Of a DNA stretch of 64,000 nucleotides, positions 45,095 to 54,355 are shown piece by piece (position 1 is the first letter of the stretch; each line of letters begins with the position of its first letter). Both the position numbers and the translations under genes were made by a program. The DNA is taken from positions 48,221-112,220 of the forward strand of contig JAGXSZ010000001.1 of the NCBI GenBank assembly GCA_018333515.1, read 5' to 3'. Below the pieces are notes generated by a model. That model was not told where the DNA came from and did no database searches. It was given only the letters and a program-made list of their open reading frames with translations. The stretch comes from Actinomycetota bacterium (lineage in GTDB: Bacteria > Actinomycetota > Aquicultoria > Aquicultorales > Aquicultoraceae).

Positions 45095-45751
45095 TTATTT
45101 GCACGCGTTCTCCTGAAGTTTTTTCCAGTCCTCGAGAAATCTCTCGATTCCGATGTCCGTAAGCGGATGCTTGACCATTGCTCTTAGAATATTATGCGGA
45201 ACCGTCGCTATATCCGCACCCGCTAACGCGGACTGAGTTACATGGAGGGGATGCCGGATACTGGCTGATATGATTTCGGTTTTGATACCATAAATATCAT
45301 AGATAGAGCCGATGCTGTCAAGTAGTTCGACACCATCATGGCCGATATCGTCCAACCTCCCTATAAACGGGCTGACGAAAGCCGCGCCGACTTGCGCGGC
45401 CAAGAGCGCCTGGTTCGCCGAGAATATTAGTGTCATGTTCACCCTTATACCCTCAGAACTCAGAACTTTAGTCGCGGCAAGCCCCTCTTCCATCATCGGT
45501 ACTTTAACGACTACGTTCGGGGCGATGGCGGCCAGTTCGCGGCCTTCTTCGACGATGCCCTCGCGCGTCAGGCTCACCGCCTCAGCACTTATGGGGCCGG
45601 CCACAATCGACGCTATCTCGGCAATCGAACTCTTGAAATCCCCGCCCTCCTTGCTGCAAAGAGAGGGGTTTGTCGTAACACCGCGGATAATCCCGAGCGA
45701 ATTCATCTCCTTGATATGCTCGATGTTGGCGGTATCGATAAAAAGTTTCAT
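45095..45751 (-). CDS. transaldolase, fructose-6-phosphate aldolase-like subfamily
   Basis: 218 residues, the short TalC/FSA type: [33 protein letters not shown] and the Schiff-base Lys in [13 protein letters not shown]. It acts in the pentose phosphate pathway or as an aldolase. Its ATG is one base after the stop of the 2-phosphoglycerate kinase gene, so it is in one operon with the cyclic diphosphoglycerate genes; rpiB lies further down the chromosome. Confidence 0.93.
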   Translation of the reverse strand: MKLFIDTANIEHIKEMNSLGIIRGVTTNPSLCSKEGGDFKSSIAEIASIVAGPISAEAVSLTREGIVEEGRELAAIAPNVVVKVPMMEEGLAATKVLSSEGIRVNMTLIFSANQALLAAQVGAAFVSPFIGRLDDIGHDGVELLDSIGSIYDIYGIKTEIISASIRHPLHVTQSALAGADIATVPHNILRAMVKHPLTDIGIERFLEDWKKLQENACK

Positions 45752-46705
45752 TTAATCCTCCTTTTTCGCCTCGTCAAGTAAACCCTTGACGCCTTCCTCG
45801 ACCGGTCCTAAAACACGATTCAATACGACTTCCTGGGCCGCGATTATCGTCTTATCCAGGCTGTGGCTGACCAGAACCGGGATATCGTACTCGTGGGCCA
45901 AATCTACTATATAATCGCCGATCCTGCGAATCGATTCAAAATTATCACGGTAACGCTCGTACGGACGTGACCCTTCGGTCTGCGCGTCTCGGACATAGAA
46001 GTGGCTCCGGTGGAGTTCCTCGTTGTCGACGGTTATTATCAACGGTATGATGACCGCATTTTCGGACAACCTGCTTCGAATAAAACCGGGCACAACGTGG
46101 ACGCCCTCGATGACCATGTTTAGACCTTCCTTAATCGCCCGATCCACGACGGCCCTAACGCCTACCGCGACGACCTTGGTCTGCTCGCGAAAGCCCGCTA
46201 CCAACGGGTCGCCCTCGATTGGCCGGTTAATCGCCTTATAAGCCAAGAAAGTCGACTCATGGAGTGCGGGTATCAACTCTTCCGAGAGAACGGTCCTCAT
46301 GACCTCGCGCAACGCATCCGTGGCTACGATATGCGTGATACCCAGACGATGAGCGAGCGTTGTCGCAATCGTCGATTTTCCGACACCTGTGGTCCCCCCT
46401 ATCAGAATTATCATCGGGCGGTCGATATGGAGCAACGTCTGCCAACGCCGATAAGTATCGGCATACCCTTTGCCCTCATGCGAAAGGAGTTGTTCGTAAA
46501 CGACCTGGCGCAGCGTTTCAACGCCTATCGAAAACCTGCCGGTCTCAATTAAATGCTGCTCGATGATCCTGGCCACCTTGTGCGACCGGCTCGGAGACAA
46601 GCCCGTCGCCGTTAACGAGGACGCTATAAGGCCCTTCGAAAAAGGCAAGCCGTGCCGGTCGTCGCTGATTACGATTTGCGATCTGTTCTCGTTGTCTTTA
46701 ATCAC
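45752..46705 (-). CDS. 2-phosphoglycerate kinase
   Basis: 317 residues. The GTG at 46703-46705 is chosen; it overlaps the end of the upstream gene by eight bases and follows a GGGAAG site, whereas a longer frame would overlap by 80. The N-terminus has an ATP-cone-like part (GLPFSKGLIASSLTATGLSP, RSHKVARIIEQHLIETGRFS). A P-loop kinase domain follows (LIGGTTGVGKSTIATTLAHR, VATDALREVMRTVL, NMVIEGVHVVPGFI). This layout matches 2-phosphoglycerate kinases, which make 2,3-diphosphoglycerate. It lies directly after the cyclic 2,3-diphosphoglycerate synthetase gene, which supports the call. Confidence 0.85.
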   Translation of the reverse strand: MIKDNENRSQIVISDDRHGLPFSKGLIASSLTATGLSPSRSHKVARIIEQHLIETGRFSIGVETLRQVVYEQLLSHEGKGYADTYRRWQTLLHIDRPMIILIGGTTGVGKSTIATTLAHRLGITHIVATDALREVMRTVLSEELIPALHESTFLAYKAINRPIEGDPLVAGFREQTKVVAVGVRAVVDRAIKEGLNMVIEGVHVVPGFIRSRLSENAVIIPLIITVDNEELHRSHFYVRDAQTEGSRPYERYRDNFESIRRIGDYIVDLAHEYDIPVLVSHSLDKTIIAAQEVVLNRVLGPVEEGVKGLLDEAKKED

Positions 46706-48056
46706 TGCTCTTCCCGCCCGCAAAATTTTGTTTTGCCCGGTCCGCAACCCAAGTGACCAGGTCTTCCAGGTCGCCATCGCCTCCGATAACCACCGGCAGA
46801 TTATCCATATACACGACTTCGAGGCCCAGTCCGAAGCCGATGCCGGTCACCACATCGACCGCCGCCGCCTTCAATTCGGTCAATAGCGTCGTGAACTTCC
46901 CCTCGGCCGCTTCGATATCTTGGCGCAACAACTTGCGGTTCGAAAGATTGGTGCTCACCCCGACCACCTCGGCATCGTATGTCTTTTCTAGGTGAGAGAC
47001 GAGTTTGCCCTTCATCGAGGGCGGAGCCGTTGTCGCTAAAAACACACGTTTTCCCGCTATCGGCCGGAGCGGCTTCGGCCTGAAAATCGTATGCGCTATC
47101 TTCGCCTGCGGCTTAATACTTCTTATCGCTTGGTCTAACTGCTCGACCTTGTCTTTGTCCGCGATAGGCGGCTCGCACATCGATATTATGACCAAATCGG
47201 ACAAGAGCACCCGGTATGTCCCGAAGTATCCGTCGATATAGTCTATCGGCTGTCCGGCCCCGATTGTAAGAATATGCGCGTCCGCGTGGACCGGCGGCAA
47301 CGCCGAGCCGGAACCCTCCAAAACGACGAGATCAATGTCGAGCGCGTTAGCGATTTTGGCGCCGGCGGAAACATTCGAAATAAAAGGTTGACCGGCAAGC
47401 CCCCCGCCGCAACGACGACATCCGATTGCCGTTATACGGCTCGTCAAAGCATCCTCCAAGTAGTCGGAGGCGGCGTGCTTGCCCGAGCGCGCCAGGTTGA
47501 GTAAGTATTCCGGGGTCAGCTCGATCTCCCGACCCTCAATCAACTCCGGCGCGGGCGGCCCGCCGCGCCCCATCGCGATAACTCCCGGCCGGTAGCCCGC
47601 CTCATCGAGATGGCGGCAGATAAAGCCGGAAATCGCGGTCTTACCTACGCGCTTGCCGGTCCCGATCACACTTAGCGATGGTTTCCGCAAGACCTTCTGG
47701 AAAGCCGGCGGGTAGAACCAAAAATCGGCTCCGATATACGGGATACCCTTTGTCAGCACGTGGCTGGCGTAGAAAAAACGCTCTTTGTAGCCTATGACCG
47801 GCTCGTCACTGAGGTCTACGACGATTTCCGGGTCGAAGCGCTCGATTGCCATCAGGATTGCCGTCAGCGTGTCCTCGTCTTTAATAACCGGGCAACCGAG
47901 GTCATCGAACTCGCCCTTTTCGGATAATTTCTCGAGGCCGCCGACGAAGACCGCCCCGACCACATTATAATCATGATTATTAGCGAGGGTTTCCAAAGCG
48001 GACTTGATCACCGGAGGATAGTGTTCGCCGTCGATAAGCGCAATCGCCCGAGTTAT
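46698..48056 (-). CDS. cpgS: cyclic 2,3-diphosphoglycerate synthetase
   Basis: About 452 residues. It closes 2,3-diphosphoglycerate into its cyclic anhydride with ATP; in thermophilic methanogens the product is a thermoprotectant and energy store. Recognised from VIGTGKRVGKTAISGFICRH (P-loop), GVIAMGRGGPPAPELIEGRE, CRRCGGGLAGQPFISNVSAG and DLVVLEGSGSALPPVHADA. The first ATG/GTG/TTG in frame is a GTG at 48011, but conserved-looking sequence (IALIDGEHYPPV) lies upstream of it in the same frame. The most likely start is an ATA at 48054-48056, nine bases after GGAGG, overlapping the previous TAA as ATAA. Without that, the protein would lack its N-terminal strand. Confidence 0.83.
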   Translation of the reverse strand: MTRAIALIDGEHYPPVIKSALETLANNHDYNVVGAVFVGGLEKLSEKGEFDDLGCPVIKDEDTLTAILMAIERFDPEIVVDLSDEPVIGYKERFFYASHVLTKGIPYIGADFWFYPPAFQKVLRKPSLSVIGTGKRVGKTAISGFICRHLDEAGYRPGVIAMGRGGPPAPELIEGREIELTPEYLLNLARSGKHAASDYLEDALTSRITAIGCRRCGGGLAGQPFISNVSAGAKIANALDIDLVVLEGSGSALPPVHADAHILTIGAGQPIDYIDGYFGTYRVLLSDLVIISMCEPPIADKDKVEQLDQAIRSIKPQAKIAHTIFRPKPLRPIAGKRVFLATTAPPSMKGKLVSHLEKTYDAEVVGVSTNLSNRKLLRQDIEAAEGKFTTLLTELKAAAVDVVTGIGFGLGLEVVYMDNLPVVIGGDGDLEDLVTWVADRAKQNFAGGKSSD

Positions 48057-48862
48057 GGCCGGCCACCTCCCGATACGACATCAGCCTCGACCCGCTCCCA
48101 CTTGCAGTAATTCCTATCGTCGCAAGAGAACTCGGCGATAAGCTCACGGCCCCCATAGGGATATTTCCGAAATATCTTGATGTTGTCACGCTCGTCTATC
48201 TCGACGATGTTGTAACAAGGTTTCGTCTTGCCGCGAAGCCGCAGGCTGGAAGCGGTACCCGCGTTTACTACCACCAGGCTCTCGAGCCTCCACACATACG
48301 GTACGTGCTTGTGGCCGCATAGAACGAGGTCGATGCCGCAGTCTATCAAGACTTCAAGCAAATCACCGGCATCATAGACCATGCTTCGCTCGCGGCCGGT
48401 GCCGGGAACCGGAAGCAAGTGGTGGTGGAGGGCGAGAATCTTGAAGTAGCTGTCGTCTTCGAAAGCATCTTTCAGCCAGGCGTAACGCTCGCGGCCGATA
48501 CGGCCGTTGTCGAGGTCGGGCTCGCTTGAATCGGTACCGACTATCATCATGCGGTCGAACGTGAGCACGCGGTCGCGCTCACCAAAGAACTCCTCGAAGT
48601 GGACGTATCCTACGTTGCGAGAGTCGTGGTTGCCGGGGATAAAGAGCCGGCGCTCACACTCTATCGTCGATAAGAAGGTCTGCGCCGTCGTGTATTCCTG
48701 GCGAAAGCCCGCATCCGTAAAATCACCGGTGCATATAACGGCATCGGGCTTGAGTTCGTTGAGTTCCTCTATGGTCCTGCTCAATAGGTTCGGGATAAAA
48801 TACTGTGACCCTATATGGAGGTCGGAGATGTGTGCGATTGTTATAGGGGCTTTATCGCCCAT
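48053..48862 (-). CDS. calcineurin-like metallophosphoesterase
   Basis: 269 residues from the ATG at 48860-48862, which has AAGGA eight bases upstream. All metal-binding motifs are present: HISDLHIG, VICTGDFTD, FIPGNHDS, LALHHHLLP and LCGHKH. It resembles the CpdA-like 3',5'-cyclic nucleotide phosphodiesterase group (class III). No signal peptide, so cytoplasmic. Its TAA overlaps the probable start of cpgS, which suggests a link to cyclic diphosphoglycerate or nucleotide turnover; the substrate is not known. Confidence 0.9.
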   Translation of the reverse strand: MGDKAPITIAHISDLHIGSQYFIPNLLSRTIEELNELKPDAVICTGDFTDAGFRQEYTTAQTFLSTIECERRLFIPGNHDSRNVGYVHFEEFFGERDRVLTFDRMMIVGTDSSEPDLDNGRIGRERYAWLKDAFEDDSYFKILALHHHLLPVPGTGRERSMVYDAGDLLEVLIDCGIDLVLCGHKHVPYVWRLESLVVVNAGTASSLRLRGKTKPCYNIVEIDERDNIKIFRKYPYGGRELIAEFSCDDRNYCKWERVEADVVSGGGRP

Positions 48863-49020
48863 AAAAATTCCTTTCCTTTCTCGATGCGCTCTTGGCGCAT
48901 CGAGGCGCCGCGCCTTCGCGTATTGTTCTTCTGTCGAAAGAAACACACGCATAAAATCACAGGATTTATTGCCGGCTATACGCGAAAATGCTCAATTCTG
49001 AGGAACCACTTCGAGGCGCG

Positions 49021-49125
49021 CTAGGCATCGGTCTTTGGCTCTACAAGCCACTCGATAAACCAGAGAATCACTGCTATAAGCGCAGCTCGAACAAACGAGC
49101 GCAGTAATCGTTTTAAAAAACCCAT
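49021..49125 (-). CDS. 34-residue single-helix membrane microprotein
   Basis: Starts MGFLKRLLRSFVRAALIAVI and continues with LWFIEWLVEPKTDA. A basic N-terminus precedes one hydrophobic helix with paired aromatic residues and an acidic/polar end, so it should sit in the membrane with the N-terminus inside. AGGA lies six bases before the ATG. It lies about 160 bases upstream of the metallophosphoesterase gene on the same strand and may be co-transcribed. No family recognised. Confidence 0.55.
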   Translation of the reverse strand: MGFLKRLLRSFVRAALIAVILWFIEWLVEPKTDA

Positions 49126-49461
49126 CTCGATTCCTGTCTGTCCAGCTTTAGCATCGACCAATGTTACCGTACCTTTACGACCGATGCAAGCAAATTATGA
49201 TGTTTGTTTGTTTGTTCCAATCCGCGCCCCCGCGCGAGGGGCGACCACAACGCACGCGGCCCGACAAAAATATGCTGTATGGAATCACAGGATGGGTCGA
49301 GGGTTTCGGATAGTTCGCTTTTGTTAAGTCCCCGCAAACGCGTACCATCAAAACTGTCTTGTAATCTTTAACCTAGGTTGCCCTCTATTTTACTCGTTTT
49401 AACTGCCGGGTCAACATCAATACCGATTAATCAGAGAGATCCGCGCTACCGGCCGGCGCCG
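49126..49461. other. 336-base intergenic region after thrB
   Basis: No credible coding frame. It contains a lone CRISPR-repeat-like sequence, a short (TTTG)n microsatellite, and otherwise nothing recognised. Confidence 0.5.
49214..49245 (-). repeat. solitary type I-C CRISPR-repeat-like sequence
   Basis: A 32-base stretch that on the minus strand starts GTCGCCCCTCGCGCGGGG and ends GCGCGGATTGGAAC. Length, the GC hairpin and the end GGATTG(A/G)AAC match type I-C repeats. Only one copy is present, flanked by (CAAA)n on one side and unique sequence on the other, with no cas genes, so this is a relic, a stand-alone repeat or chance. Confidence 0.5.
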
Positions 49462-50361
49462 TCAACTCTTGACGGTTACGCCTTCCAAATCGAACTCCAG
49501 GGGAACCGCCGCGTAATCCCGGTCGCGCTCCGCAAGCACACCGCTTATAAGCTCTACATATTCGACCTCTTTCGACCTCGCTACGAGACAGAGAATGCTT
49601 GGGCCGGCGCCGCTCAGCGCCACGCCGATATCGGGATAGCCGTTAAGCGCCTCTATCACCCGGTCCATACCCGGGATAAGGGTCGCCCTGTATGGCTGGT
49701 GGAGCCGGTCTTCCATGGCGTCTCTTAACATATCCGGCCTTCCTTCGAGGAGCGCCGCGACTAAAATGCTAGACCTCCCGATATTGAAGACGGCATCGGC
49801 CATCGCGACGCTTTTCGGCAACACCGAGCGGGCTTTTTTCGTCTCCAGCATGCTCGATGGTATGAGCACCACCGGCTTGATATTCTTCGACGGTTTCAGC
49901 GAAACGGCTCGGACCGCCGATTGACGTTCGTAGCATATGGTGAAGCCGCCAAAGACGGCCGGGCCCACATTGTCGGGATGGCCCTCTATTTCGGCGGCAA
50001 GCGCAAAGATATCCTGTCTGGACAACTGCCCGCCGCAAAGGTCATTGGCGGCTGCCAGCCCGCCGACGATCGCCGTCGAACTGCTCCCCAACCCCCTCCC
50101 GAGCGGCACCCCTATATCGATGCCGATACGAAGGCCGCCGGCCCTGTGGCCGACCTCATCGAAGAGCCGCTTCGCGGCGATATATGCGAGGTTATTTTCA
50201 TCCCCGCAAAGACGCTCGGCGCCGTCTCCGGAGACCTCGACGACCAGCCCGCTCTCGATTTCGGCGAGCGTGAATGTGTTATATAGATTCAAGGCCAGGC
50301 CTAAGACGTCAAAGCCCGGTCCCAGATTCGCAGTCGTAGCCGGCACAATGGCCTGTACCAT
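49462..50361 (-). CDS. thrB: homoserine kinase
   Basis: 299 residues of the GHMP kinase family: VPATTANLGPGFDVLGLALN at the N-terminus, the ATP-binding PLGRGLGSSSTAIVGGLAA, and GVALSGAGPSILCLV near the end. It phosphorylates homoserine on the way to threonine. Last gene in hom-thrC-thrB, 82 bases after thrC. Confidence 0.96.
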   Translation of the reverse strand: MVQAIVPATTANLGPGFDVLGLALNLYNTFTLAEIESGLVVEVSGDGAERLCGDENNLAYIAAKRLFDEVGHRAGGLRIGIDIGVPLGRGLGSSSTAIVGGLAAANDLCGGQLSRQDIFALAAEIEGHPDNVGPAVFGGFTICYERQSAVRAVSLKPSKNIKPVVLIPSSMLETKKARSVLPKSVAMADAVFNIGRSSILVAALLEGRPDMLRDAMEDRLHQPYRATLIPGMDRVIEALNGYPDIGVALSGAGPSILCLVARSKEVEYVELISGVLAERDRDYAAVPLEFDLEGVTVKS

Positions 50362-50443
50362 AACCTTACCCTCGGATTATTTTTCGACTCATTTTGTTCG
50401 CGGACCAAAAACAGTGCCGGCATTGCCGACCCCGGCCGTTATT

Positions 50444-51499
50444 CTACACTGCCCCGAAGATGACCTTTTCGACCGCGGTCAGCGTCGCTTCGGTCTCGAT
50501 GACTTTCCCGCCCGTCTTTATCGCGGTATCGGGGTCTTTAAGCCCGTGACCGGTAAGGACACAGACGACCCGCACGCCCCTGGAGACGCGCCCCGTCTCA
50601 ACCATCTTTATCAGGCCCGCCACCGACGCCGCCGAAGCCGGTTCCGCAAAGACACCCTCGGTAGCCGCGATAAGCCGGTACGCTTCGAGTATCTCCTCAT
50701 CGGTCACCATATCTATAAAACCGCCCGAATCCTGCGCGGCTGAAACCGCCTCCTGCCATCTGGCCGGATTTCCGATTCGGATAGCCGTCGCTATGGTCTC
50801 GGGATGGTCCACCGGGTGTCCTAAGACAATCGGCGCGGCACCCGCCGCTTGAAAGCCTATCATCTTGGGCAACCTCTCCACCTTACCCGCCGCCGCGTAA
50901 TCCTTAAAGCCCCGCCAATAAGATGTGATGTTACCGGCGTTGCCCACCGGAATCGCGAGATAATCCGGGGCCGAGCCGAGCGCGTCGCAAACCTCGAACG
51001 CCCCGGTCTTCTGCCCTTCAACCCGATATTGGTTGAGCGAATTGACCAGCGTTATCGGGTACTCCTGGGCGAGGTCGCGCACGATCTTAAGGGCCGCGTC
51101 GAAGTTGCCCCGTATCGCTATTACCTGCGCGCCGTGCATCAACGCTTGCGAAAGCTTGCCTAGCGCTATCTTGCCCTCGGGGATAAGTACGACACACTTG
51201 ATGCCGGCACGCGCCGAATACGCCGCCGCGGACGCGCTGGTATTTCCGGTCGAGGCGCAGATAACCGCCCTTGACTCCTCTTCCAGCGCTTTGCTTATCG
51301 CGACCGTCATACCCCGGTCCTTGAAGGAACCGGTCGGGTTTAACCCCTCGTATTTGAAGTATACGTCGCATTCCAGCTTCCTGCTAATGCTCTCCGCGCG
51401 AATCAGCGGGGTATCGCCCTCGTGGAGCGTACACACCGGGGTCGCCTCGGTCACCGGGAGAAAATCCCCGTACTCTTCGATCAGTCCTCGCCAGCCCAT
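50444..51499 (-). CDS. thrC: threonine synthase
   Basis: 351 residues, the short class. The PLP Lys60 lies in [17 protein letters not shown]; the phosphate-binding loop is [16 protein letters not shown] ([18 protein letters not shown]). It converts O-phosphohomoserine to threonine. Three bases separate it from the hom stop. Confidence 0.96.
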   Translation of the reverse strand: MGWRGLIEEYGDFLPVTEATPVCTLHEGDTPLIRAESISRKLECDVYFKYEGLNPTGSFKDRGMTVAISKALEEESRAVICASTGNTSASAAAYSARAGIKCVVLIPEGKIALGKLSQALMHGAQVIAIRGNFDAALKIVRDLAQEYPITLVNSLNQYRVEGQKTGAFEVCDALGSAPDYLAIPVGNAGNITSYWRGFKDYAAAGKVERLPKMIGFQAAGAAPIVLGHPVDHPETIATAIRIGNPARWQEAVSAAQDSGGFIDMVTDEEILEAYRLIAATEGVFAEPASAASVAGLIKMVETGRVSRGVRVVCVLTGHGLKDPDTAIKTGGKVIETEATLTAVEKVIFGAV

Positions 51500-51502
51500 A
51501 AC

Positions 51503-52786
51503 TTACTCTTCCACCCTTATCACATTACAGATTTTATTGACGACATCCAGCCGCTCTATCTTCTTTAGTGATTCCCTAAAGTTCTTCTCTTTGACCATAT
51601 AAAAACCGAAAACGAGTTCCGCGCCGTCACCGCGGGTGTTTTTCTGGATAACGCTCTCGATGCTCACGCCGTCCTCGCCGAAGACCTGCGATATTTTGGC
51701 GAGCACTCCGGGCCTATCGGCCGCTTCCAAGCGCATATAGTAGCGCGACGTTACCTCATCGATAGCTTTGACCTTCTTGCTCTCGAAACAACTGCAGGCC
51801 GCGCTGCCGACTTTGTTGAGGCTGATATTGAGCGCCACTTCAAAGACATCGCCGACGATGGCACTCGCCGCGGGCAGGCTCCCCGCGCCCGGCCCGTAAA
51901 ACATGACCTCGCCGACCGCGTCGCCCTCGACAAAGATGGCGTTCATCACACCGGAGACCTGCGCGAGCGGATGGTCCGCCGGAATCATCGCGGGATGAAC
52001 CCGCACGTCGACCCCGTCTTCGTCCTCTTTGGCCAGCGCGAGCAGTTTAATCGCGTACCCCATTTCCTTGGCGTACGCGATATCCGCCTGCGTTATATCC
52101 ATGATACCCTCGGTGTAGACCTGCTCGGGAACGACCCGGCTGTTAAACGCAATCGATGCCAAAATCGCTATCTTAGCCGCGGCATCGTCGCCCTCGACAT
52201 CGGCCGTAGGGTCGGCCTCCGCGAATCCCAAATCCTGCGCTTCCTTGAGCGCCGCCGCGAGCGGCATCCCCTCATCGACCATCTTGGTGAGGATATAGTT
52301 AGTGGTGCCGTTTACAATGCCCATCACCCGAGAGATAGTATTACCTGCCAGGCAATATTTGAGCGGTCGTATTATCGGGATGCCCCCGCCGACGCTGGCT
52401 TCGAAAAAGAGGTCTACGCCTTTTCTCTCGGCGAGTTCAAGGAGCGCGCCGCCCCGGCTCGCCATCAACGCTTTGTTCGCGGTGACGACGTGTTTGCCGT
52501 TTTCGAGCGCGTTTTTGATAAAGGTGTAAGCGGGCTCGATGCCCCCTATCACCTCGACCACGATATCCACGTCGGGATGATTGATGACCTCGTTGGCGTC
52601 GCCCGACTGCTTCTCGACCGGTACTTTGCCCTCGAGAAGCTCCCGCGCCTTCTCGGCGACTAAGACAACGCGCAGGTCGGCACCTAAGCGCCGCGCCAGC
52701 TTCGATGCTTTTGCGCTCAGTATCCGGTAGACTCCCGAGCCTACCGTGCCGAAACCTATGATTCCGATGCCGATCTTCTTATTCAA
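51503..52786 (-). CDS. hom: homoserine dehydrogenase
   Basis: 427 residues. NAD(P)-binding GIGIIGFGTVGSGVYRIL, catalytic-domain motif GGGIPIIRPLKYCLAGN and GIVNGTTNYILTKM, LGFAEADPTADVEGDDAAAK, then a C-terminal ACT domain (YMRLEAADRPGVLAKISQVF) for threonine feedback. It reduces aspartate semialdehyde to homoserine. Confidence 0.97.
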   Translation of the reverse strand: MNKKIGIGIIGFGTVGSGVYRILSAKASKLARRLGADLRVVLVAEKARELLEGKVPVEKQSGDANEVINHPDVDIVVEVIGGIEPAYTFIKNALENGKHVVTANKALMASRGGALLELAERKGVDLFFEASVGGGIPIIRPLKYCLAGNTISRVMGIVNGTTNYILTKMVDEGMPLAAALKEAQDLGFAEADPTADVEGDDAAAKIAILASIAFNSRVVPEQVYTEGIMDITQADIAYAKEMGYAIKLLALAKEDEDGVDVRVHPAMIPADHPLAQVSGVMNAIFVEGDAVGEVMFYGPGAGSLPAASAIVGDVFEVALNISLNKVGSAACSCFESKKVKAIDEVTSRYYMRLEAADRPGVLAKISQVFGEDGVSIESVIQKNTRGDGAELVFGFYMVKEKNFRESLKKIERLDVVNKICNVIRVEE

Positions 52787-52830
52787 GACTCTTCCTATTC
52801 CCCTAAGATTAAAATACTATCTTACCCTTA

Positions 52831-54132
52831 TTAAAGCCCGGTATCGAGCCTGACCAGGTCATCGAGGGTCTCACCCCGAACTATTACGCGGGCCGCCCCC
52901 TCTTTTACCATGATAACCGGCGGGCGCGGCTGGCGATTATAGTTGTTGGCCATCATATACCCATAAGCGCCGGTCGCCGGCGTGCAGAGTATATCCCCCG
53001 CTTTCGGGTACGGCAACATCGTATCTCGCACCAAAATATCGCCGGACTCGCAATGCTTTCCGGCCACCGTCACGAGCGCGTGCGCTTCGTCCTCCACCCT
53101 GTTAGCGAGGAGCGCTTCGTATACCGCGCCATATAGCATCGGGCGCAAATTGTCCGACATCCCGCCATCGACCGAGACGTAAGTGCGAATACCGGGAATA
53201 TCCTTGATGGTGCCGACCGTGTAAAGCGTGACTCCGGCATTCGCGACTATCGAGCGGCCGGGCTCGACCATGATTCTCGGAACCGCGAGCCCGAGGCGCG
53301 CCGCTTGCTCTTTGACGCCGGCGACGATGACACCCGCGTACTCCTCGATGGTCGACGGCTCATCGACCGCCTTGTATTTGATACCCAAGCCGCCGCCGGT
53401 ATTTAGTTCACCCACGACAAAGCCGGTCTCTTCCTCGATATCGTGGACGAACCCCATGATTATCTCTATCGCTTTGGCGAACGAGCCGAGTTCGAATATT
53501 TGCGACCCGATATGCGCGTGGATTCCTTTTAGGTCGATATTGCCGAGTGTCAGCGCCTTTTTTACCGCGCTCATCGCCAGGCCGTCATGGAGGCCAAACC
53601 CGAACTTGCTATCGAGCTGGCCGGTCTGAATAAAGTTGTGGGTCTGGGGTTTTATCCCCGGCGTGATTCGCAAGAGAATATCCTGGGTCATACCTTTTTC
53701 AGCCGCTATCGTGTCGAGCAGTTCGAGTTCGTGAAAACCGTCGACGACTATTCGGCCGACCCCATGCTCCAACGCCAGGTTAAGCTCGGCGGGGGTCTTG
53801 TTGTTGCCGTGAAAAAAAGCTTTCGCGACAGGAAAACCCGCTTTTACGGCGGTGTACAGCTCGCCTCCGGACATGACATCCAGCGACAGACCCTCTTCTT
53901 GCGCCAACCGGCACATCGCGACCGATATAAACGCTTTGCTCGCGTAAATGACCTCGAAATCTTCGGTCTTGCTCGCAAACGCCGCCATATAGGCGCGGCA
54001 TTGCCCGCGAATCGTCTCCTCATCCATGACAAAAAGCGGCGTGCCGTACTCCTTGACGAGTTCCACCGCGTCACAACCGCCTATTTCCAAGTGGCCTTTT
54101 GAATTAACCTTTGATGTAACCGGCAAGACCAA
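52831..54132 (-). CDS. lysA: diaminopimelate decarboxylase
   Basis: 433 residues. The TTG at 54130-54132 is chosen: AGGAGG lies six bases upstream and it removes a 56-residue extension that looks non-coding. PLP Lys66 is in VIYASKAFISVAMCRL; GIHAHIGSQI, VEPGRSIVANAG and the catalytic CESGDIL are intact. It makes lysine from meso-diaminopimelate. The gene is upstream of hom, as in Actinobacteria. Confidence 0.96.
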   Translation of the reverse strand: MVLPVTSKVNSKGHLEIGGCDAVELVKEYGTPLFVMDEETIRGQCRAYMAAFASKTEDFEVIYASKAFISVAMCRLAQEEGLSLDVMSGGELYTAVKAGFPVAKAFFHGNNKTPAELNLALEHGVGRIVVDGFHELELLDTIAAEKGMTQDILLRITPGIKPQTHNFIQTGQLDSKFGFGLHDGLAMSAVKKALTLGNIDLKGIHAHIGSQIFELGSFAKAIEIIMGFVHDIEEETGFVVGELNTGGGLGIKYKAVDEPSTIEEYAGVIVAGVKEQAARLGLAVPRIMVEPGRSIVANAGVTLYTVGTIKDIPGIRTYVSVDGGMSDNLRPMLYGAVYEALLANRVEDEAHALVTVAGKHCESGDILVRDTMLPYPKAGDILCTPATGAYGYMMANNYNRQPRPPVIMVKEGAARVIVRGETLDDLVRLDTGL

Positions 54133-54310
54133 GATAAACCTCCTGAAAAACGATTCCCCGCGAAGAATAATATGACAAGCTACGGCCTGCCGACTGAGTA
54201 AGTTTAACATAAGGATTGCGGCATAGTCAAAGGTAGAGCAGGGTCTTGAGCGTCGAAGCGGCCACAAGATAATACCGATAATCCGCTTCAGTTGAACCAC
54301 CTCAAAGTGA

Positions 54311-54316
54311 TATAAT
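54311..54316 (+). promoter_or_regulatory. -10 element before argS
   Basis: TATAAT 40 bases upstream of the argS ATG. No good -35 hexamer is at the right distance. Confidence 0.35.
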
Positions 54317-54355
54317 GATTGTTTGTTGATGCATCCATAAAAGCAAAGGTAAGAG

